From positions 992,001 to 1,056,000 of the forward strand of contig JAJTUP010000007.1 in the NCBI GenBank assembly GCA_021399435.1: a stretch of DNA of 64,000 nt. The letters run 5' to 3'. This document shows, piece after piece, positions 1 through 11,635 of this stretch. Under the pieces are notes generated by a model. The model was not told the origin of the DNA. It did no database searches and saw nothing but the letters and a program-made list of their open reading frames with translations. The number at the start of each line of letters is the position of its first letter. Position 1 is the first letter of the stretch. The translations under genes and the position numbers were made by a program. Source of the DNA: Diaporthe sp. PMI_573. Lineage: Eukaryota; Ascomycota; Sordariomycetes; Diaporthales; Diaporthaceae.

Positions 1-713
1 TTGTCGACCAGCGGTTCGACCGCCGTGTTGCTGGGTGCCGACACCGCCCCGTCGCCCGCGGCGCTGTCTCGACGGGCCAGGCCCTCGTATTCATGTTCGC
101 ACAAGTCGCCCTGTGGGGCTACTATCTCTCAAGTTCCGGTCTCTTCCCGCCCCAGTGCGTGCCGTATGCGGCTACCTCGCTTGTGCTGTTTGTGGTTTAT
201 GCTCTGATGAAGCGCGTCACGTATTACCCCCAACTCGTCCTCGGGGTTGCATTCGCGTGGGCCTTGTTTTTCTCCGTCGCGGCACTGGGTGCTGCTGATA
301 CGCCAGGCGGTATCATGATGCTTGGATCAACACTGACACTCTTTGGCGCCAATGTCTTGTGGACCGTGACGTATGATACGATATATGCACACCAAGACAT
401 CGCGGACGACGAGCAGGCCGGTGTCAAGGGGATGGCGCTTCGGTTTCGAAACTCGACAAAGGCACTTGCCGGTGTGCTGACCATCGCAAAGCTGGTGTTG
501 CTCACATTTTGTGGGATACGTGCGGAGTCTAGTGTCATTTATTTCCTCGGCACAGTTGGTGGGGTGGCAGCTGCTATGGCGTACTACATCTGGGATGTAG
601 ATCTAGCCAGTCCTGAGAGGTGCGGGCAATGGTTCCATAAACAATTGTTCCTCGTCGGGACTGCTTTCATGTCTGGGATGGCTGGAGAACACGTCAAGAG
701 GCTGGCTGTTTAG
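1..713 (+). CDS. UbiA-family prenyltransferase, C-terminal part (5' end outside window)
   Basis: The frame whose codons start at base 3 is open from the window edge to a TAG at 711-713 (about 236 codons). The first visible residues read DQRFDRR, followed by RPVARGAVS; this is the end of the first Asp-rich motif and the RPL(A/P)SG-like stretch of UbiA enzymes. About 110 residues later comes the second motif, DTIYAHQDIADD. Several hydrophobic segments follow. UbiA proteins are integral membrane enzymes that transfer a polyprenyl chain to an aromatic acceptor using Mg2+ bound by the two Asp motifs. The second motif is very close to that of fungal COQ2 (4-hydroxybenzoate polyprenyltransferase), but COQ2-like paralogues also serve meroterpenoid pathways, and the missing 5' part prevents a choice. 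An ATG at 93 lies inside the enzyme and is not the start. Confidence 0.85.
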   Translation, partial: VDQRFDRRVAGCRHRPVARGAVSTGQALVFMFAQVALWGYYLSSSGLFPPQCVPYAATSLVLFVVYALMKRVTYYPQLVLGVAFAWALFFSVAALGAADTPGGIMMLGSTLTLFGANVLWTVTYDTIYAHQDIADDEQAGVKGMALRFRNSTKALAGVLTIAKLVLLTFCGIRAESSVIYFLGTVGGVAAAMAYYIWDVDLASPERCGQWFHKQLFLVGTAFMSGMAGEHVKRLAV

Positions 714-1577
714 GGCACCACGAACTGAACGAGCCTTGGATGTCTGCCTTTGGTTCGATAGAGTCCGGGTCAAGAAGAACACAATCAAAGCCCCCGGTGT
801 TGGGCACTGTTGGTTACGACTGGGTCCAAGTGTGACGAGGAGTTAGCTGCAACAAGCGCTGTCGTGGCAGTAATATACCGATTAGAGGCAACGTCTCTTA
901 GAAAACGGACGTTTAAAATCATTAATATCATGGTCTTGAAACTAGTGTCTTGTATCTATAGGAAATTATCTTGGATAGCTCCCTCTTTCTGCTTAGGAAA
1001 CTCGTAGTACTCAGTGACCTATTTCGAAGTCTAAAAACCTCGAAATAGTAGCGAAGAGGTGATTAAGGCTTGTGAAGAGTAAATAGACAGGTCTACATGA
1101 TAATAAGGGAGTACACTGGTCCAAACTGGAGAAAAAGCCATCACGGGGACGCTGGGTTTGGCCTACTAGGAATAGACGACAGCTACCATTTAATTCAACT
1201 ACCAATAATCTTGTGATAATTGTTACCTCACATGATAGTTGCATGTTCAAAATCCTCGGTGAACTGGGAAGCCCTTGAGTAGCCGTGTGGAGGCTTTATG
1301 TTTAGACACCTCGAGATTTCGAGGCCATCGGCGCATCTTGGGGTCAAATTACTTTAGGGTAGGTACGGCAAGGAGAAGTGGCACGTGGTACAGTGAACTG
1401 CAAAACGGAAAAAAGAATAAAAACCTCTGTTGGACTAATTAACTTCAAAGCCAAATCATTGGCAACCAGAACCATGCGGTGTCGAATAAGAAAACACTCC
1501 AGACCGTGAAAGCAAAATGTCGTGGCGTCTTCACTAAACAGATATCAAATCCCAGCTATGAAAACAGCGTGGCTTAG
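714..1577. other. Intergenic, 3' ends of two convergent genes
   Basis: No supported gene. The stretch separates the UbiA gene and the convergent minus-strand gene ending at 1578. Its short open frames have no recognisable motif. Confidence 0.6.
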
Positions 1578-2237
1578 TTACCTGCCCTGGGAAGCGTTCC
1601 TGTTGACGTCTATTGTGAGAGCCCTCGACATTCTCGCCGCAAGGTCATGCTCGTCATGAAACTCATCCTCGTAGTTGCCCCTGCCGCCCATGACCCGGGT
1701 GCCGTGCGTGTTCAGCCGCCCGTCCACGAGCGCCTCGCCCGTCACGACGCTCACGTTCGGTATGACGGCGCCGTAGCCGAGCCAGGTGATGCCGTGGGCC
1801 ATCTGCAGCTCGGTCTGGGTCCTCCTCCGCCTGCTGCCGTTGCTCTGGTGCGGGGCGGGCTGCGGCTGCTGGGGGGTGAGGCCTGGGTATGACATGTATC
1901 GTCGCTGTTCTTGATCCTGGGCTTGGGGCTGCTGGCCCGCTTGCTGGGCGCTGGATGAACCTGGTGTCTCTGGTGGTGTGGGGAATTGCTGAGAGCCGTT
2001 GCCCGTTGCCATTTGTGCAGGCGTGCGCTGGGAGGATGACGCGGAGGAGCTCATGGTCCGTGATGCTTGCGGGGTGAATTGTGCTGGATCGTGGAAATAG
2101 TGAGCCCCAGGTCTAGGCATTTTCTTCAAGGTTAAAGTATGCTGGTTCCGGTTGTGGTAGGTGTTTGTTTCGGCGGAGAAGTCATGGTGATCGGGAAGGC
2201 TCTCATCATCGTGCCTTATATGGACGGCGAGGGCCAC
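1578..2237 (-). CDS. Hypothetical low-complexity protein
   Basis: The minus-strand frame is open for 219 codons. Two starts are possible: the ATG at 2235-2237, or the in-frame ATG at 2118-2120 (MPRPGAHYF), which gives about 180 residues and which I prefer because the upstream part looks like leader sequence. The first half is rich in Ser, Gln, Pro and Thr and probably disordered; a basic patch (SRRRRTQ) follows, and the last 70 residues look more ordered (GITWLGYGAV, EDEFHDEHDLAARM). I recognise no domain. The Q/P-rich half and the basic run would suit a nuclear protein, but this is only a guess. It converges on the UbiA gene. Confidence 0.5.
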   Translation of the reverse strand: MALAVHIRHDDESLPDHHDFSAETNTYHNRNQHTLTLKKMPRPGAHYFHDPAQFTPQASRTMSSSASSSQRTPAQMATGNGSQQFPTPPETPGSSSAQQAGQQPQAQDQEQRRYMSYPGLTPQQPQPAPHQSNGSRRRRTQTELQMAHGITWLGYGAVIPNVSVVTGEALVDGRLNTHGTRVMGGRGNYEDEFHDEHDLAARMSRALTIDVNRNASQGR

Positions 2238-3478
2238 TCATTCCTGAGTCAAAATGATGTCTATTATCCGTCCAAGCCCTTTGATCTGAGCATATGGATG
2301 TGAAAGAAACTGTTGTTTTAGACACAGATTTCGGTTGGCAGCTTGAGTATTCTCGGGAGGCCCCCTCAACCACGGATGAGTCTTCGGCGGCACGAGCGCA
2401 CAATGGAGTTGTTGATTGTGTTGCTCGCAAACAAAGGAGTTTCACCCAGACAAAGCAGGCCATTTGAGATGTGAGGAGTAGACAATTAATTGCCTGGCTA
2501 TGATGGCTAGTACAACTGAGCCTGCACTACAGTTCGCTGCCTCTTTGTATGTGGAATAATGGCACAAACAAGAGGATTGCCGGCATTGACAGGCATCTTG
2601 GCCTTTGCAAAATACACAGCGGCGCAATACGTCTGGCTTTGGTCGCCTGCCTCTTGTTTCACCGACTTGCACGCACGATGCCCAATTTGCAAAACGAAAT
2701 CTTGGATTCTTCAATGCGTTCTCGCATCACCACAAGTTGATGAAGGAGCTGCATCACCTTCCACGTGCTATGAAGAGGTAGAAGGAATTATCGTCTATTC
2801 CTGAATCTCTTTCTATTCCCCCTCTGACCTGTACACGGCCATTCCTACCTGATGGTTTTCATAACAAAGATAATGAAACGGTAGGTCTCACCAACGAGAT
2901 ATTCGAGTCAAGAATCGTATGCCAAGCATGTGGTTTTCCCTCTTGCGGACGATACAAACATGCTCTCGTCAGACGGAGAGAATCTGCTGCACCTCACATG
3001 AATCGAAGTTCCAGTGTCCAGACCGTGTTTCAAACCCTGATGCCAATTCGGAACAGTGGCTGGGGTAGTTGACGACGTCGGGAACCTCGGCCGAACCGCC
3101 CGGGCGGCGCGCATTTTTTTTAAGCTCGAGGTCTGGGACAAGCTTATCTGCCCCTGAAAGCATGTGTTATGCCTGGCACCCGCCTGCATGATCTCCCAAA
3201 CATGAGGCTCAGCGGAGCTTAATGGGGTGTTCATGTCTTTCTTCGGACATTTTACAGCATTGCGATTGGGTCAAGGGCTGGCCCCTTGAGAAGAGTCAAA
3301 TCCACATTGGCTCGAAAGAGCCTGCAATGAATAGAGCTGATATATAGCCAGAAGCCCATGGGTTGAAGCACTGAGATTAGTTTGTTTCGCGGTGATCGAC
3401 GTGAGATTTACAGTCCAGCCGGGCAAGCAACACTACACTCGTTTCTTTTTATCACCGCCTGCGACGCTCACTGGCAAG
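2238..3478. other. Intergenic, shared upstream region of divergent genes
   Basis: No gene supported. It separates the 5' ends of the minus-strand hypothetical gene and the plus-strand peptidase gene, so it should hold both promoters. Open frames around 2440-2800 and 2908-3234 occur on both strands and have no family signature. Confidence 0.55.
3341..3347 (+). promoter_or_regulatory. TATA-like element of the S33 peptidase gene
   Basis: TATATAG lies about 135 bases before the ATG at 3479, a plausible core-promoter position. The motif alone is weak evidence. Confidence 0.3.
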
Positions 3479-5089
3479 ATGCATTGCTCCACATCTGCAT
3501 TCAAGACACTAACATCACTATTGCCTCTCTTACCTTCAACATATGGCCATGTTGTTGTCCAAAGACAGACACCCCCGGCGACTGGGAATGTCACCTTCGT
3601 GCCTTGCCCTACAGTAGACCCATTTCTACCACAAGACACCGCTCTCGGCTTACAATGTGCCAACCTCTCGGTCCCGATTGTGCACGACCAACCGAATGGC
3701 GAGCAAGTGCAGCTTGGACTTGTCAAGATGCCGGCAAAGGGCCAGCGCATCGGCAACCTGTTCATCAACCCGGGCGGCCCGGGTGCTCCTGCGTCGACAC
3801 AGATCCTGAATTTTGCCACCGGCGGCCTTCCGATCGGACAGGCCATGGCAAACAGCTTCGATATCATCGCCATGGACCCTCGCGGTGTGGGCATGAGCAC
3901 GCCGTCGAGGTGTGACACCACGATCGGGAACGAGCCGAGCGAGTTTGAGGTCACCACCGACGCAGGGCTTCAGCAGCAGATAGACTACAGCCAGAAGCTG
4001 GGTGCGAGCTGCAGGGCCCTGATGGGCACGCTGTTTGATAACATGGACACGATTGCCGTGGCCAAGGACATGGAGCTTGTGCGAGTTGGTGAGTTGGATG
4101 ACACCATCCCCCCCCCCCATGGCGAGATGGGCCACCCAGACTGACTTTTTGAAGCAATTGGCGACGAGCCGATGAGCTACTTTGGCCAGTCATATGGGAC
4201 GCAGCTCGGGGCACAGTACGCCCAGCTGTTCCCCAGCAAGGTGCGAGCGATGGCCCTGGACGGGATCCTCCAGCACACGGGCGACTACGCCTCCAACGTC
4301 CTGATCCAGACAAAAGCCCTGGACGCGGCCATCCAGGAGTTCTTCAACCGCTGCGAGAAGAACACGACAGACTGTGGCACCCAGGGGCCACAGATGCGCC
4401 AGCTGTGGGCCAGCGTGGTCGACAAGGCGGCGGGGGGCACGCTCCAGGCCCCCGGGTGCGACGACACGCCGCAGACGGGCTGCTTCCGGAACGTCTCTGT
4501 GCAGGACCTGCTCGGCACGGCGCGGGGGTTGACCGAGTCTCCCGGCGGGCAGCGGCGCCTCGCACGCATCCTGGCGCTGTCCGGCACGGGCAACGCGTCG
4601 TTCGCCGACTCGTTCGCGCCGGGGCTCCTCAGCGGCAACGTCTTTAGCGACTCGTCGTCCTTCTCGATCGGCAACGTGCAGTGCCAGGACGGGCACTTTG
4701 TGGACGCGACGCTGGCGCCGTCGCCGCTGGGCCAGGTGCAGGAGCTGGCGGCCATGACGCGCAACTCGACCGTGACGCCCGGGATGGGCGAGTTCTTCCG
4801 CCGCACTATCGGCTGCACGGGATGGCCTGTCAGGATCACGAACCCGCGGAAGGCCTTGGACGTTACTGGTACGCTGAACCCGGTGCTCCTTGTGCACACC
4901 ACGTTCGACCCGGCCACGAGCCCCGAGTACGCGCGGGGGATGCTGAGGGAGATCCAGGGCAGCGTGCTGCTGGTGCGGGACGGGCTGGGCCACACGAGCT
5001 ACTTTAATGCCGGGGCGACGGCGGCGGCGATGGATGCGTATCTTGTCAACCTTACCATGCCGGCGGTTGGGACGGTGTTGGCTAGCTGA
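3479..5089 (+). CDS. Secreted alpha/beta-hydrolase, TAP-like peptidase (S33 family)
   Basis: Two exons, 3479-4088 and 4155-5089, joined by a 66-nt intron (GTGAGT...GAAG, with a long C run inside) give 514 residues. The ATG at 3479 was chosen because a hydrophobic signal-like N-terminus follows. Landmarks of the tripeptidyl-aminopeptidase-like branch are all present: oxyanion-hole NPGGPG near residue 100, nucleophile GQSYGT with Ser216, catalytic Asp455 in TTFDPATSP and His483 in GLGHTSY. The C-terminal lid/TAP region holds paired cysteines, as expected for an extracellular enzyme. Family members remove N-terminal peptides or prolyl residues; the exact specificity cannot be read here. Removing the intron is needed to join the first half to the GQSYG motif. 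Confidence 0.87.
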
Positions 5090-6132
5090 TATTACATCGG
5101 CAATGAACTGAATCCGGCTTCTAGATCAGTCAGTGAGTGCCATGATAGACGTTGAAAAGGTGTGGCATCCATCACAGGTGGTAAGCATCCGAAGGATAAT
5201 TATTATCTCGATCCCTTGGCCGCCTCAATCGCAGACTATGGTGGACAGCGTGCATTGCGATTGGTAAGATGCCATGCAGCGTCAAAGACCACGATGCAAG
5301 TGGCGAGTACACCGAAGAGGAAGGTGAGATAAGTGGTGGTCAGCCATGGCCGAGATCTCCATCTAGTGCGGAATATTTCCAGATGCCCACATCTTTCCGC
5401 CTATTAGAATGCTGCACCATCTGAATGGTCGACGGGGAACCATGGCGGAGACATAATGGGTCTTCCCCATAGTCTGCGGGATCCTCTGTGGATTTTATAA
5501 AACAGGAACACCCACATATATCCGAGCATGATCGAAAGTCGCGAACAATAGAAGCGTACCAAAAATAAGAGTGAGGAACTGGTCACATGGGACCCAATAA
5601 ATCCAGGCACTAATTACACACTGCATGAATCAATCGGCCGTTGTGAGCCGCAACCAACCATGACCGGGAGCCGCTGTTGCGGCATTGGAACCGCGGCATT
5701 ATTCCGAGTGAGGAATCTCGCGGCACTGAACCAGTTAGGCGGCGCGGTCGGGCTTTGGGGGCTTTGGGGCCCCCCCGGCTTCATTGAAAGCTAGTAACTC
5801 GGCCCTACAGTAGCCAGGGAGTAGCCTGCTGCGGATTAGACGTTGCTGATCGTGGGGAAGCGGGTGCTCGAGCTTGTGCTTGTGAGCTACGTCTGGCCCG
5901 CGTCCAGCCGAGCCGGTCTTGGTCTTGATCTGGGCTGGCCTCGAGCGAGGGGAGGAGGGCGATGAGGGTGTTAACAAAGGAGAGGGGGACGCTCTCTTGG
6001 GTCTCGGGTCCAATGTTTCAGTATTATTTCTTTGCTTCTTCCTCACAGTTGTCTTACACTGCGAATTGTCCCAGTCGTGACTGCAGCAAGGAAATCAAGT
6101 GGTGAAGTCTATTCCACACAAGACAGGCCAAT
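5090..6132. other. Intergenic before the P450 gene
   Basis: No supported gene. The region lies between the peptidase stop and the P450 start. A minus-strand open frame at 5735-6046 is a Pro/Ser/Arg-rich composition artefact. Confidence 0.55.
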
Positions 6133-7965
6133 ATGGCTGACTTCTCGCTCTCCCACATCACCATGTGGCTCGGCATATTAGCCGGCGCCGGTGTGCTCTA
6201 CGTGAGTTTGATTGTTCCCGAAGAAGATCGACTGGAAACGTGGAAAGGTCAGAGAAAACCAACCAGGCTTTACACTGACACGTGCAACAGACAACATGCC
6301 TCGTCGTCTATCGCCTCTACTTCCACCCGCTGGCCAAACACCCAGGCCCGTTCCTCGCCAAGATCACCGACGCCTACATGCTATGGCACAGCTACAAGGG
6401 CGACCGGCACCTGGAGCTGTGGCGCATGCACCAGAGGTACGGCCGGGTGGTGCGCTGGGGGCCCGACTCGCTCTCGTTCAACTCGTCGGCGGCGCTCAAG
6501 GAGGTCTACGGCTTCCGGAGCAACGCGCGCAAGTCGGCCTTTTACGACGCCTTTGTGCACCCGGCGCCCAACACGCACAACTGCCGCGACAAGGAGCTGC
6601 ACGCCCGCAAGCGCAGGGTCATGGCGCACGCCTTTAGCGACGGGGCCATCAAGGAGATGGAGAGGTATATATTGGCCAACATCCGCACGTTTTGCGAGCA
6701 GATTGGCAGCCGCAGCCAGACAGCAGGTGGTGCCGCGGACGCCAAGGGCTGGACCACGGCAAGGTGCATGTCCGACTGGTTCGGGTATCTGGCCATGGAC
6801 ATACTCGGTGATTTGTGCTTTGGCAAGGCCTTCCACATGCTCGAGAGGGACGACAACCGGTTTGCCATTGACCTCGTGGGCTCTGCGGCGCACCGGCATC
6901 TGATTGTATGATTTATCCTCTCCCCTTCCCCTCATGATGCACCGGTGATACTGACCGTAGGCTGTGTCCAGTGCGGAACGATGCCCATCCTCAACACCTT
7001 CTCCCTCGACCGCCTCCTCTTCCCCAACATCGCGGCGGGCCGGGCCAGGTACATGGCCTACTCGCGGGGCCAGCTGACCGAGCGCACCAAGCTGGGCGAC
7101 GAGACGGACAGGCGCGACTTCTTCTACCACCTCCTCAGGGCGCGCGACCCGGAGACGGGCCAGGGCTTCACCACCCCGGAGCTGTGGGGCGAGTCGAACC
7201 TGCTCATCATCGCGGGGAGCGACACCACCTCGACGGCGCTGGCGGCCACGCTGTTCTACCTGACCCGCAACGCGCGCGCCCTCAAGAGGCTGCAGGACGA
7301 GGTGAGGTCCAGGTTCGTGGATGTGGAGGAGATCCGCCAGGGGCCCGTTCTCAACGCGTGCGCGTACCTACGGGCGTGTGTCGACGAGGCCATGAGGATG
7401 AGCCCGTCCGTCGGGGGCTTGCTGCCCCGTGAGATATTGGCTGGTGGCATGACCATCGATGGTGTCTTTGTCCCTGCTGGTACTGTGGTTGGCGTGCCGC
7501 ACTATACCATCCACCACAACGCCGAGTACTACCCCAGCCCCTTCACGTACGCGCCCGAGAGGTGGATCGCAGGCTCGAAGCTGGAGTTTGGGAACGTGGT
7601 CGGCGAGGCGGACACGGCCGTGGCGCAGAGTGCGTTCTGTCCGTTCAGGTGAGTTTTCTATTCTGTTGTCATTTATTCGCGTGTGTTCCTGCTTGATTAG
7701 TTGAGTCTGACAATATTTGTCTCATAGCATTGGACCTCGAGGGTGTATTGGCAAGGGGCTGGCGTATGTCGAGATGATGACAACGCTGGCGAGGACGGTG
7801 TTCTTGTATGACATGAGGAGGGCGGTGGGTGTTATTGACACGGCCGAGGGGCACAAGGGGAGGGAGTGGGGGAGGGACCGGCCGGATGAGATGCAGCTGA
7901 TCGACACGTTTACGAGCTGGAAGGAGGGCGTCATGGTTGATTTCAGGAGGAGGGATGGCATCTAG
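6133..7965 (+). CDS. Cytochrome P450 monooxygenase
   Basis: Four exons: 6133-6201, 6291-6905, 6972-7648 and 7728-7965, giving 532 residues. The N-terminus has a single membrane anchor followed by the PGP hinge (KHPGPF). P450 landmarks come in the right order: I-helix AGSDTTS near residue 310, ExxR (EAMR) near 366, PERW near 424, and the heme loop FSIGPRGCIGKG with the Cys thiolate near 460. The third acceptor was placed at TCCAG/6972 rather than the nearer GTAG because only that keeps frame and gives the HLICGTM junction. The likely place of action is the endoplasmic reticulum, using NADPH-P450 reductase. The substrate is unknown. The protein resembles fungal secondary-metabolism or benzoate-hydroxylase-like P450s, but no biosynthetic core enzyme lies beside it. 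Confidence 0.92.
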
Positions 7966-9227
7966 TGTAATTGGCCAGTCAACCGCCATCGCCAGCAAGA
8001 TTGAGTCCCAGAGAGCATTCCTCATCATGGTCTGGCCATGGGAATGAAGCAAGAGGAGGGAGATGCACATAGTACATAGCGAGGTGCCTGTTGTTTGTCA
8101 GTCAATCTGCCATTGAACACAATGAAAAACCAAACACTTGTCAAAAATTGGCGATGACTTCACTGCCGCTCAAGTCTCCCACTTGCGCTCCAGTCAGACG
8201 CGAGCCCACTCACGCTTCAGGCCTCGAGCTCAATCACCAGCCCCGAATCGGTTGCAGTGCCGAGCCTATCCACCTCGCCCCATTGTTGCCCATCACGAGA
8301 CCTCCTCGCATTGGCTGGCCCCTGGCTTTTCTTTCTCCCTTCTGTGGGGAATCCCTGTCCCAGCTCAGGATGTTCCTCGGTTCATTTCATCTCCAAGCTC
8401 TCTTGGTGGGCGAATCAAGCATGGATTGATGCGGGGGAATAAACATTGACAGCCCCAGGCCAAGTCGTCCGCCGACGCGCTTGAATTCTGGTCTTCCAAG
8501 ATTGGAATTCCACCGAGCGCTTGCAAGTCAGGTTCCTAAGCTTGCTAAGTCGATTTATCCGATATGGAATGGGCCGACGGCGGGGAACACGGAGCCGGCA
8601 ATCTTTAATCGTCCGTGCCATCTCCAACTTGGCGTCGACGGCGCAGGCACAGGCTCTCTTTTCTTTTCGAAGTAGGCCATGATCGACAGTACTCCTTGAC
8701 CAATACGTCGAGGCCCTTTTCCCCTGCATTCACGGTACTCCAATATGCCACCTCGGCTGGGCCCGTCGATACATTACATACAGTTTATCTGATGAGCAGC
8801 ATTTCCCCTGCTTGATTACGTAGGGATAAAGTAGTGCCTCCATGCATGACGACGACAACAACATCTGAGGAAACACTTGGTCGGCTCCGCTCCGCCATGT
8901 GGGGATCTGCACTTCCCTGCCCACCGTCCGGCCAGCTTCTTGGTCGGCCCCACAGGCACAGACCGATATAATCATCCCTCGTCGTGCCTGTCACCCTCGT
9001 GTCGGCACACCTCGGAGCGAGTATGAAATCACATCGCCCCTGCTCACCCGCCCGCCCAGGAACACGGCACCCCCTCGTGATATAGCCAGAATGTAACGTG
9101 CCGCGTACTCATAAAAGACATGTTATCTCCAGTCCGTCCCCTGCCGGCTGCAGTGCGTTGATCTTTCTGCAAGGCACCAGCTTCCTCGCCCTCGCCCTCG
9201 CCCCTCCCACCTTGAACGGCCCCCATC
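7966..9227. other. Intergenic between P450 and GH5 genes
   Basis: No gene supported; open frames at 8091-8450 and 8415-8740 overlap on both strands without motifs. The 3' half should contain the GH5 promoter: ATAAAA occurs near 9111, about 115 bases before its ATG. Confidence 0.55.
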
Positions 9228-10630
9228 ATGAAGTCTCTCTCTGCCCTCGCCGGGCTCATCGGCCTGGCGGTCGCCCAGTCATGGCCAAACACGCCCTTCA
9301 CCTCCTCGGGCCGTGACATCCTCGACGCCTCTGGGAACGTCGTCACCTTTGCCGGCGCCAACTGGCCCGGCGCGGCAGATGTCATGATCCCCGAGGGCCT
9401 GCAGTACCAGAGCGTGTCCTACATCGTCTCGAAGCTCAAGGAGATCGGCATGAACGCGGTGCGGTTGACGTACGCCATCCAGATGATTGATGAGATTTAC
9501 GAAAACGGCGGGACGGATATCCCCCTCTCGCGGGCGCTCAACCAGGCCCTGGGTGAGGCGAACGGGACGACCGTCTTCAACGAGATCTTGGCTGCGAACC
9601 CGGATTTTGGCACCGATATCACGAGACTTGAGGTGAGTTGACACACCAAAACGGCAAGAAGACAATGCCATTTTGGGGGTCATGATGACTGACTTTTGCT
9701 GTGAAACTTCCCAGGTGTTCGACGCAGTAGCCGCGGAGCTGGCCGCCAACGAGATCTACATCGTCCTGGACAACCACATGTCCGAGGGCGCGTGGTGCTG
9801 CAACACCGAGGACGGGAACTCGTGGTGGGGAGACACGTACTTCTCGGCGGCCAACTGGACCCGAGGACTGGCCTACATGGCTGATCATGTAAGTGTCTCT
9901 GCCGTTGGCTTGAATTCCTTCTGCTTCAGTCCCCCCCTCCCCCCGGCTCATCCGTAGGTACTGACGACCGTCTGTCTCAAAGGCCAGCTCATGGACCGCC
10001 CTGACGGCCCTCTCCCTCCGCAACGAGGTCCGCAGGCCCGACAACAACGCCACCCTGCAGGAGACGTACAACTGGCAGACCTGGTACAAGTACGTCAAGG
10101 AGGGCGCGGCGGCGGTGAGCACCGCCAACCCGGACCCCCTCGTCATCCTGTCCGGGCTCGACTTCGACACCTACCTGACGCCCGTCGTGCGTCGCACCGC
10201 CCTCACCCCCGGGACAGAGGTGTTTGACCGCGCCGACTTTGCGACCGACAAGGTCGTCCTCGAGCTGCACACGTACGCCAACAACGTCGCAAACTGTGCA
10301 TCCCTCGAGTCCAGCCTGTATAATAATGGCTTTGAGACGCTCAACACCACCGCCGACGTCGAGCACTTCCCCTTGCTCCTCACCGAGTGGGGGTTCGCCA
10401 TGGACGGCGCCACGTACCTCAAGCCTTACACCCAGTGCCTCGCTGAGTACCTCCCCGCCCAGAAGGCCGGCTGGATGATCTGGGTTGTTGCTGGGAGCTA
10501 TTATATCCGCAGCGGCACGCAGGACTATGAGGAGACCTGGGGCCTGTTGTCGCACGACTGGAGTGAGTGGCGCGACCCTGCCTTTGTGAACACCACCTTG
10601 GCCCCGATGGTCGAGGCTACCCTCTCGTGA
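9228..10630 (+). CDS. Secreted glycoside hydrolase family 5
   Basis: Three exons, 9228-9632, 9715-9888 and 9983-10630, encode 408 residues; all junctions are phase 0. The first 17 residues form a classic signal peptide ending at AVAQS. GH5 landmarks are the GANWPG segment near residue 45, LDNHMSEG in exon 2, the acid/base Glu208 in LSLRNE, an HTY segment in exon 3, and the nucleophile Glu328 in LLLTEWG. The predicted fold is a TIM-barrel endo- or exo-acting beta-glycosidase secreted to the medium. The subfamily and substrate (cellulose, beta-1,3/1,6-glucan, mannan) cannot be decided from the motifs. N-glycosylation sequons such as NTT and NGT fit secretion. Confidence 0.88.
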
Positions 10631-10888
10631 TTGGGTTCTTGGCCGGTGTGGTGTATATAGTCTTTGCAGAATGAAAATGAGAGCACGAGAAATTGATGTC
10701 GTAAACGGGTACCTGGTATCGAAATGACGTGTGAGCATGTGAAACGCTTGACCATGTGCTTGGATTTGGACTCACTGCATTGAGTTCTCATGCTACTTGA
10801 GTAGTATCAATTGTTCTCATCATCAGTGGAGCTGAACTCAGTCATAAAACGCACTGCTGAGGGTTGTGATTTGGTCCTGGCGTATGCC

Positions 10889-11263
10889 TCATCCTGGCGT
10901 CCTCGCACTGATGTAAGTAGAGCCTGCGGTCGATCTGTGCCGTTCATCCAAGATTACCGTATTGTTCTGGGCAGCAGGTTCGTGCGCTGGGGTCGACGGT
11001 GAAGGGCCCTTGTGCCTAGAGCTTCTTGGTGGCCCTCCCAGAGGGCCAAGCTGCGGGTGCCGTTCGACTTGACAATTGCCGAAATCCTTTGATATTTGAT
11101 GGTGCTCGTTCCTGAAAATGGTCCACCGAATGTAAATACAGAAAAGAATTACCAGGCAACTGACAACCACTGCAGTTGCCACGTCAGATGACGCTGGGCT
11201 GACCATGATGTAGTCCGAAGTGTTTGGTGACGAGGTTGAATTGCTAGAAGAAAGCGACAGCAA
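10889..11263 (-). CDS. Possible small single-pass membrane protein
   Basis: An ATG-started frame of 124 codons with one strong hydrophobic helix at about residues 29-48 (ATAVVVSCLVILFCIYI), a Ser/Thr-rich N-terminus and a Pro/Ser-rich basic tail. No family is recognised. Support is only the ATG start and the well-formed membrane helix; it could be a chance frame or part of a spliced gene. Confidence 0.33.
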   Translation of the reverse strand: MLSLSSSNSTSSPNTSDYIMVSPASSDVATAVVVSCLVILFCIYIRWTIFRNEHHQISKDFGNCQVERHPQLGPLGGPPRSSRHKGPSPSTPAHEPAAQNNTVILDERHRSTAGSTYISARTPG

Positions 11264-11624
11264 AACATCGAGATTGGCACTAGATGGAATTGTAATTCGA
11301 AAGTTTCTTCTTCCTACTCAAAAGTCGACACAAAGCAGCATTGCTTATCTGTGAGAGCATCGAACCCTTTGCTTCGTTTTGGTGGCCACAGCAGTGGGCA
11401 ATAGCATTCACATGGACCATGGCAGCATTATCCCAACCGCAGTACCTGCTTCCCAACAGGATGATCAAACGGCTTATCTGAAACTGCGGGTCTCAGAAAG
11501 CATTGGCTATCGCGCAGTGAAACTCTCAGCTTACAAAGAGGTAGCAAGATCAACAGCATTGTGCCTGTAACGATGTCTCCGCCAGTCACCAGGATTGAAC
11601 ACTCGACTGCCCATAAGAAACACC
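11264..11624. other. Intergenic beside the tRNA gene
   Basis: Nothing supported apart from a weak T-arm-like string at 11590-11612, which does not form a stem. Confidence 0.5.
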
Positions 11625-11632
11625 AAAAAAAA
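11625..11632 (-). terminator. Pol III terminator of tRNA-Glu
   Basis: Eight A residues on the plus strand give T8 on the minus strand, a few bases beyond the tRNA 3' end. This is the expected RNA polymerase III termination signal. Confidence 0.8.
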
Positions 11633-11635
11633 GAA

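Noticed and set aside
4190..4993. 267-codon antisense frame over the S33 peptidase gene
   Set aside because: It is the mirror of a GC-rich coding exon; the sense strand has all catalytic motifs, and the antisense product is Arg/Val/Ala composition noise.
5735..6046. Minus-strand 103-codon frame upstream of the P450
   Set aside because: Pro/Ser/Arg-rich, no motif, and it lies in the likely P450 promoter.
11582..11612. Second T-arm-like string beside tRNA-Glu
   Set aside because: The T-stem does not pair and there is no cloverleaf; at best it is a fully decayed tRNA fragment.
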